This document shows positions 30,985-32,345 of a stretch of 32,345 nt of DNA, in pieces (within the stretch, counting starts at the first letter, position 1; the number at the start of each line of letters is the position of its first letter). A program made the translations under genes and the position numbers. The notes under the pieces were generated by a model that was not told the DNA's origin, ran no database searches, and saw nothing but the letters and a program-made list of their open reading frames with translations. This DNA is from Caryophanales bacterium UBA2289 (GTDB lineage Bacteria; Bacillota_I; Bacilli_A; Izemoplasmatales; Hujiaoplasmataceae): NCBI GenBank assembly GCA_002345505.1, contig DDWJ01000019.1:1-32345 (forward strand), written 5' to 3'.

Positions 30985-32220
30985 TTAGTTGAACTTTGTT
31001 GTAACATCTACTGGTATAGATTTATTAACACTAGTACCATCACCCAATTGCCCGTGTTCATTTTGTCCCCAAGTGAAGATTCTACCTTTTGAAGTAATTG
31101 CTGAAGAATGAAAAAGTCCTAAAGCGACTTGAATTATTGCTTCATCAGCGTCTAGACTAAACTGAAATGTAATATCTGTTGGATTAGTTCGATTTTCTGT
31201 TGTCCCATCACCTAACTTCCCACCAAAATTAGATCCCCAAGTGAAAATTCGTCCTTCTGATGTTATTGCAGAAGAGTGTACAAGTCCTAGCGCAACTTGA
31301 ATGATTTTTTCGTCAGTATCAAGAAAAAATAGTGACGTGACATCAATTGGGATCAAACTGTCGGATGTTGTTCCATCGCCTAATTGTCCACTATCATTTT
31401 TTCCCCAAGTGAAAATTCTGCCTTTTGAAGTAATTACTGATGAATGAGAGTCATTTAAAGATGCTTGAATAATTTTCTCGTCTTCATCTAAACTAAACTG
31501 TGATGTTATGTCAATTGGTACAGAACTATAAGTTGTTGTTCCATCTCCTAATTGTCCATTCTCATTAATTCCCCAAAAGAATATACGTCCATCTGATGTT
31601 ATTACTGAAGAATGATAACCACCCAAAGACACTTGAATAATCTTTTCTCCTGGATTTAAATCGAACTCTGATGTTATGTCTAGTGGAATTGTTTGGGGAA
31701 TTAAAAAGCCAATTTCTAATGCTTTATCTCCCCAAATGAATATTCGTCCATCTGAAGTGATTGCCGATGATGAAATACCATTAAAAGAAACTTGAATAAT
31801 TATTTCGTCACTATTTAAGTTAAATTGTGAAGTTACATCTACTGGTTTCAATCTATTAATTGTAGTGTCATCACCTAATTGTCCATATTGATTATTTCCC
31901 CAAGTTATTAATCTTCCTCTAGATGTTAATGCGGCCGAATGATAACTTCCTAAAGACATTTGAATAACTTCTTCTCTTGATTTTAGATTTAATTCGGAAG
32001 TAATTTCTATTGGAGTTGACTTTGAAATTTTTGTACCATCACCTAATCCTCCATACATATTTCTTCCCCAAATGTATACCTTGCCATCTTCAGTAATTAC
32101 TGAAGAATGATATCCCCCTAAGAAAATTTGTGTAGTCTCATTTGTTGTTGGTGTTGAATTGCAACTAATAGCAAGAAAAGGTATCAATAGCAAATATAAA
32201 CACATCAAATATTTTTTCAT
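30985..32220 (-). CDS. RCC1-repeat lipoprotein (predicted surface beta-propeller)
   Basis: A 411-residue protein. Residues 1-20 are a lipoprotein signal (MKKYLMCLYLLLIPFLAISC), with cysteine 20 as the lipidation site. About seven tandem repeats of roughly 55 residues follow, each of the form HSS-(A/V)-ITS-x-GRIF-x-WG-x-N-x-x-GQLGDGT, then P-(I/V)-D-(I/V)-TS-x-F-x-L. This is the RCC1 (regulator of chromosome condensation) blade. Repeat three has lost the GQLGDGT part. Seven blades should close one propeller outside the cell. The DNA repeats follow a period of about 165 bases. I start at ATG 32220 because GGGAGG lies six bases upstream; a longer frame to 32316 has no such site. Partner unknown. 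Surface binding, or exchange of repeats by recombination, is possible. Confidence 0.9.
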   Translation of the reverse strand: MKKYLMCLYLLLIPFLAISCNSTPTTNETTQIFLGGYHSSVITEDGKVYIWGRNMYGGLGDGTKISKSTPIEITSELNLKSREEVIQMSLGSYHSAALTSRGRLITWGNNQYGQLGDDTTINRLKPVDVTSQFNLNSDEIIIQVSFNGISSSAITSDGRIFIWGDKALEIGFLIPQTIPLDITSEFDLNPGEKIIQVSLGGYHSSVITSDGRIFFWGINENGQLGDGTTTYSSVPIDITSQFSLDEDEKIIQASLNDSHSSVITSKGRIFTWGKNDSGQLGDGTTSDSLIPIDVTSLFFLDTDEKIIQVALGLVHSSAITSEGRIFTWGSNFGGKLGDGTTENRTNPTDITFQFSLDADEAIIQVALGLFHSSAITSKGRIFTWGQNEHGQLGDGTSVNKSIPVDVTTKFN

Positions 32221-32248
32221 AAATTTCCTCCCATGATAATTCTTTTTT

Positions 32249-32277
32249 ATTATACAGTTAAAATAAATTTTTATCAA
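32249..32277 (-). promoter_or_regulatory. Promoter of the RCC1-like gene
   Basis: Minus-strand TTGATA (32272-32277), 17-base spacer, TATAAT (32249-32254). A perfect 10-bp palindrome TCGATATCGA lies two bases upstream of the -35. Confidence 0.8.
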
Positions 32278-32345
32278 CTCGATATCGAAAATTAAATTGA
32301 GGGTATAGATCAACAAAATAAAAAAAGAGGCTGTAAAGAAACAGT

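Noticed and set aside
32221..32316. Longer N-terminus of the RCC1-like protein
   Set aside because: It would bury the lipoprotein signal behind 32 residues, has no ribosome site and runs through the promoter.
1..32345. Mycoplasma code (TGA as tryptophan)
   Set aside because: Several genes end with TGA in ATGA overlaps with the next start or at terminators, and tryptophans are coded by TGG, so TGA is a stop.
32315..32345. Terminator of a minus-strand gene beyond the right edge (CTGT...ACAG then CCTC and a T run)
   Set aside because: Only part of the possible stem is inside the window, so it cannot be confirmed.

Overview
The window is AT-rich, gene-dense DNA from a low-GC Firmicutes/Mollicutes-type bacterium. 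Strong AGGAGG-like ribosome binding sites, TATAAT/TTGACA promoters and hairpin plus U-tract terminators are all plain in the sequence. Several genes end in TGA, either inside a 4-base ATGA overlap with the next gene or inside a terminator stem. TGA is therefore a stop here and the standard bacterial code applies, not the Mycoplasma code. A wall-less or wall-poor relative such as the Acholeplasma/Izemoplasma group would fit, but that placement is an inference from composition and gene content. No rRNA, tRNA, CRISPR array, insertion sequence or phage gene was seen.

Layout, left to right. (1) 32-1575, minus: an XRE regulator with two membrane helices, then an AEC-family permease. (2) 1665-5725, minus: a coenzyme-B12-dependent (class II) ribonucleotide reductase and glutamyl-tRNA synthetase, each with its own promoter and terminator. 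(3) 5907-7181, plus: an L-cysteine desulfidase-family enzyme whose promoter spacer holds a CcpA cre-like site. (4) 7211-17148, minus: a long cation/proton antiporter operon. Its order is mrpE, mrpF, mrpG, MbhD-like, MbhE-like, mrpB, mrpC, mrpD, then two large tandem antiporter paralogues (705 and 707 aa), a small P-loop kinase-like protein and an M48 membrane protease. MrpA is missing as one fusion: its C-terminal parts are separate genes, as in archaeal MBH/Mbs complexes, and three antiporter-type channels are present instead of two. (5) 17381-19280, minus: a small membrane protein, a broken PlsC-like acyltransferase and a GNAT acetyltransferase.

(6) 19385-21671, minus: a tight ArsR - permease - CxxC thioredoxin-like - YaaA operon with a good promoter and operator-like dyad, suggesting metalloid and oxidative stress handling. 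(7) 21815-23713, minus: an MFS exporter and a PD-(D/E)xK/winged-helix protein. (8) 23964-27583, plus: an anchored extracytoplasmic protein of unknown function and a DUF2079 membrane protein. (9) 27660-28364, minus: the RluF-type pseudouridine synthase. (10) 28534-30387, minus: two tandem GH17-type beta-glucanases with no signal peptide, under a promoter overlapped by a 31-bp dyad. (11) 30493-30868, minus: a compact self-contained unit made of a strong promoter with a 14-bp palindrome in its spacer, a roughly 135-nt leader of four hairpins, a 35-residue Lys/Ala/Pro repeat protein and a strong terminator. (12) 30985-32220, minus: a seven-repeat RCC1-like lipoprotein.

The most novel item is unit 11. 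The last leader hairpin pairs nine bases with the Shine-Dalgarno region of the small repeat protein, so it looks like a regulatory leader controlling a previously unannotated protein. The unusual antiporter operon and the cytoplasmic GH17 pair come next. All functional statements rest on motif reading by eye; no database search was possible.
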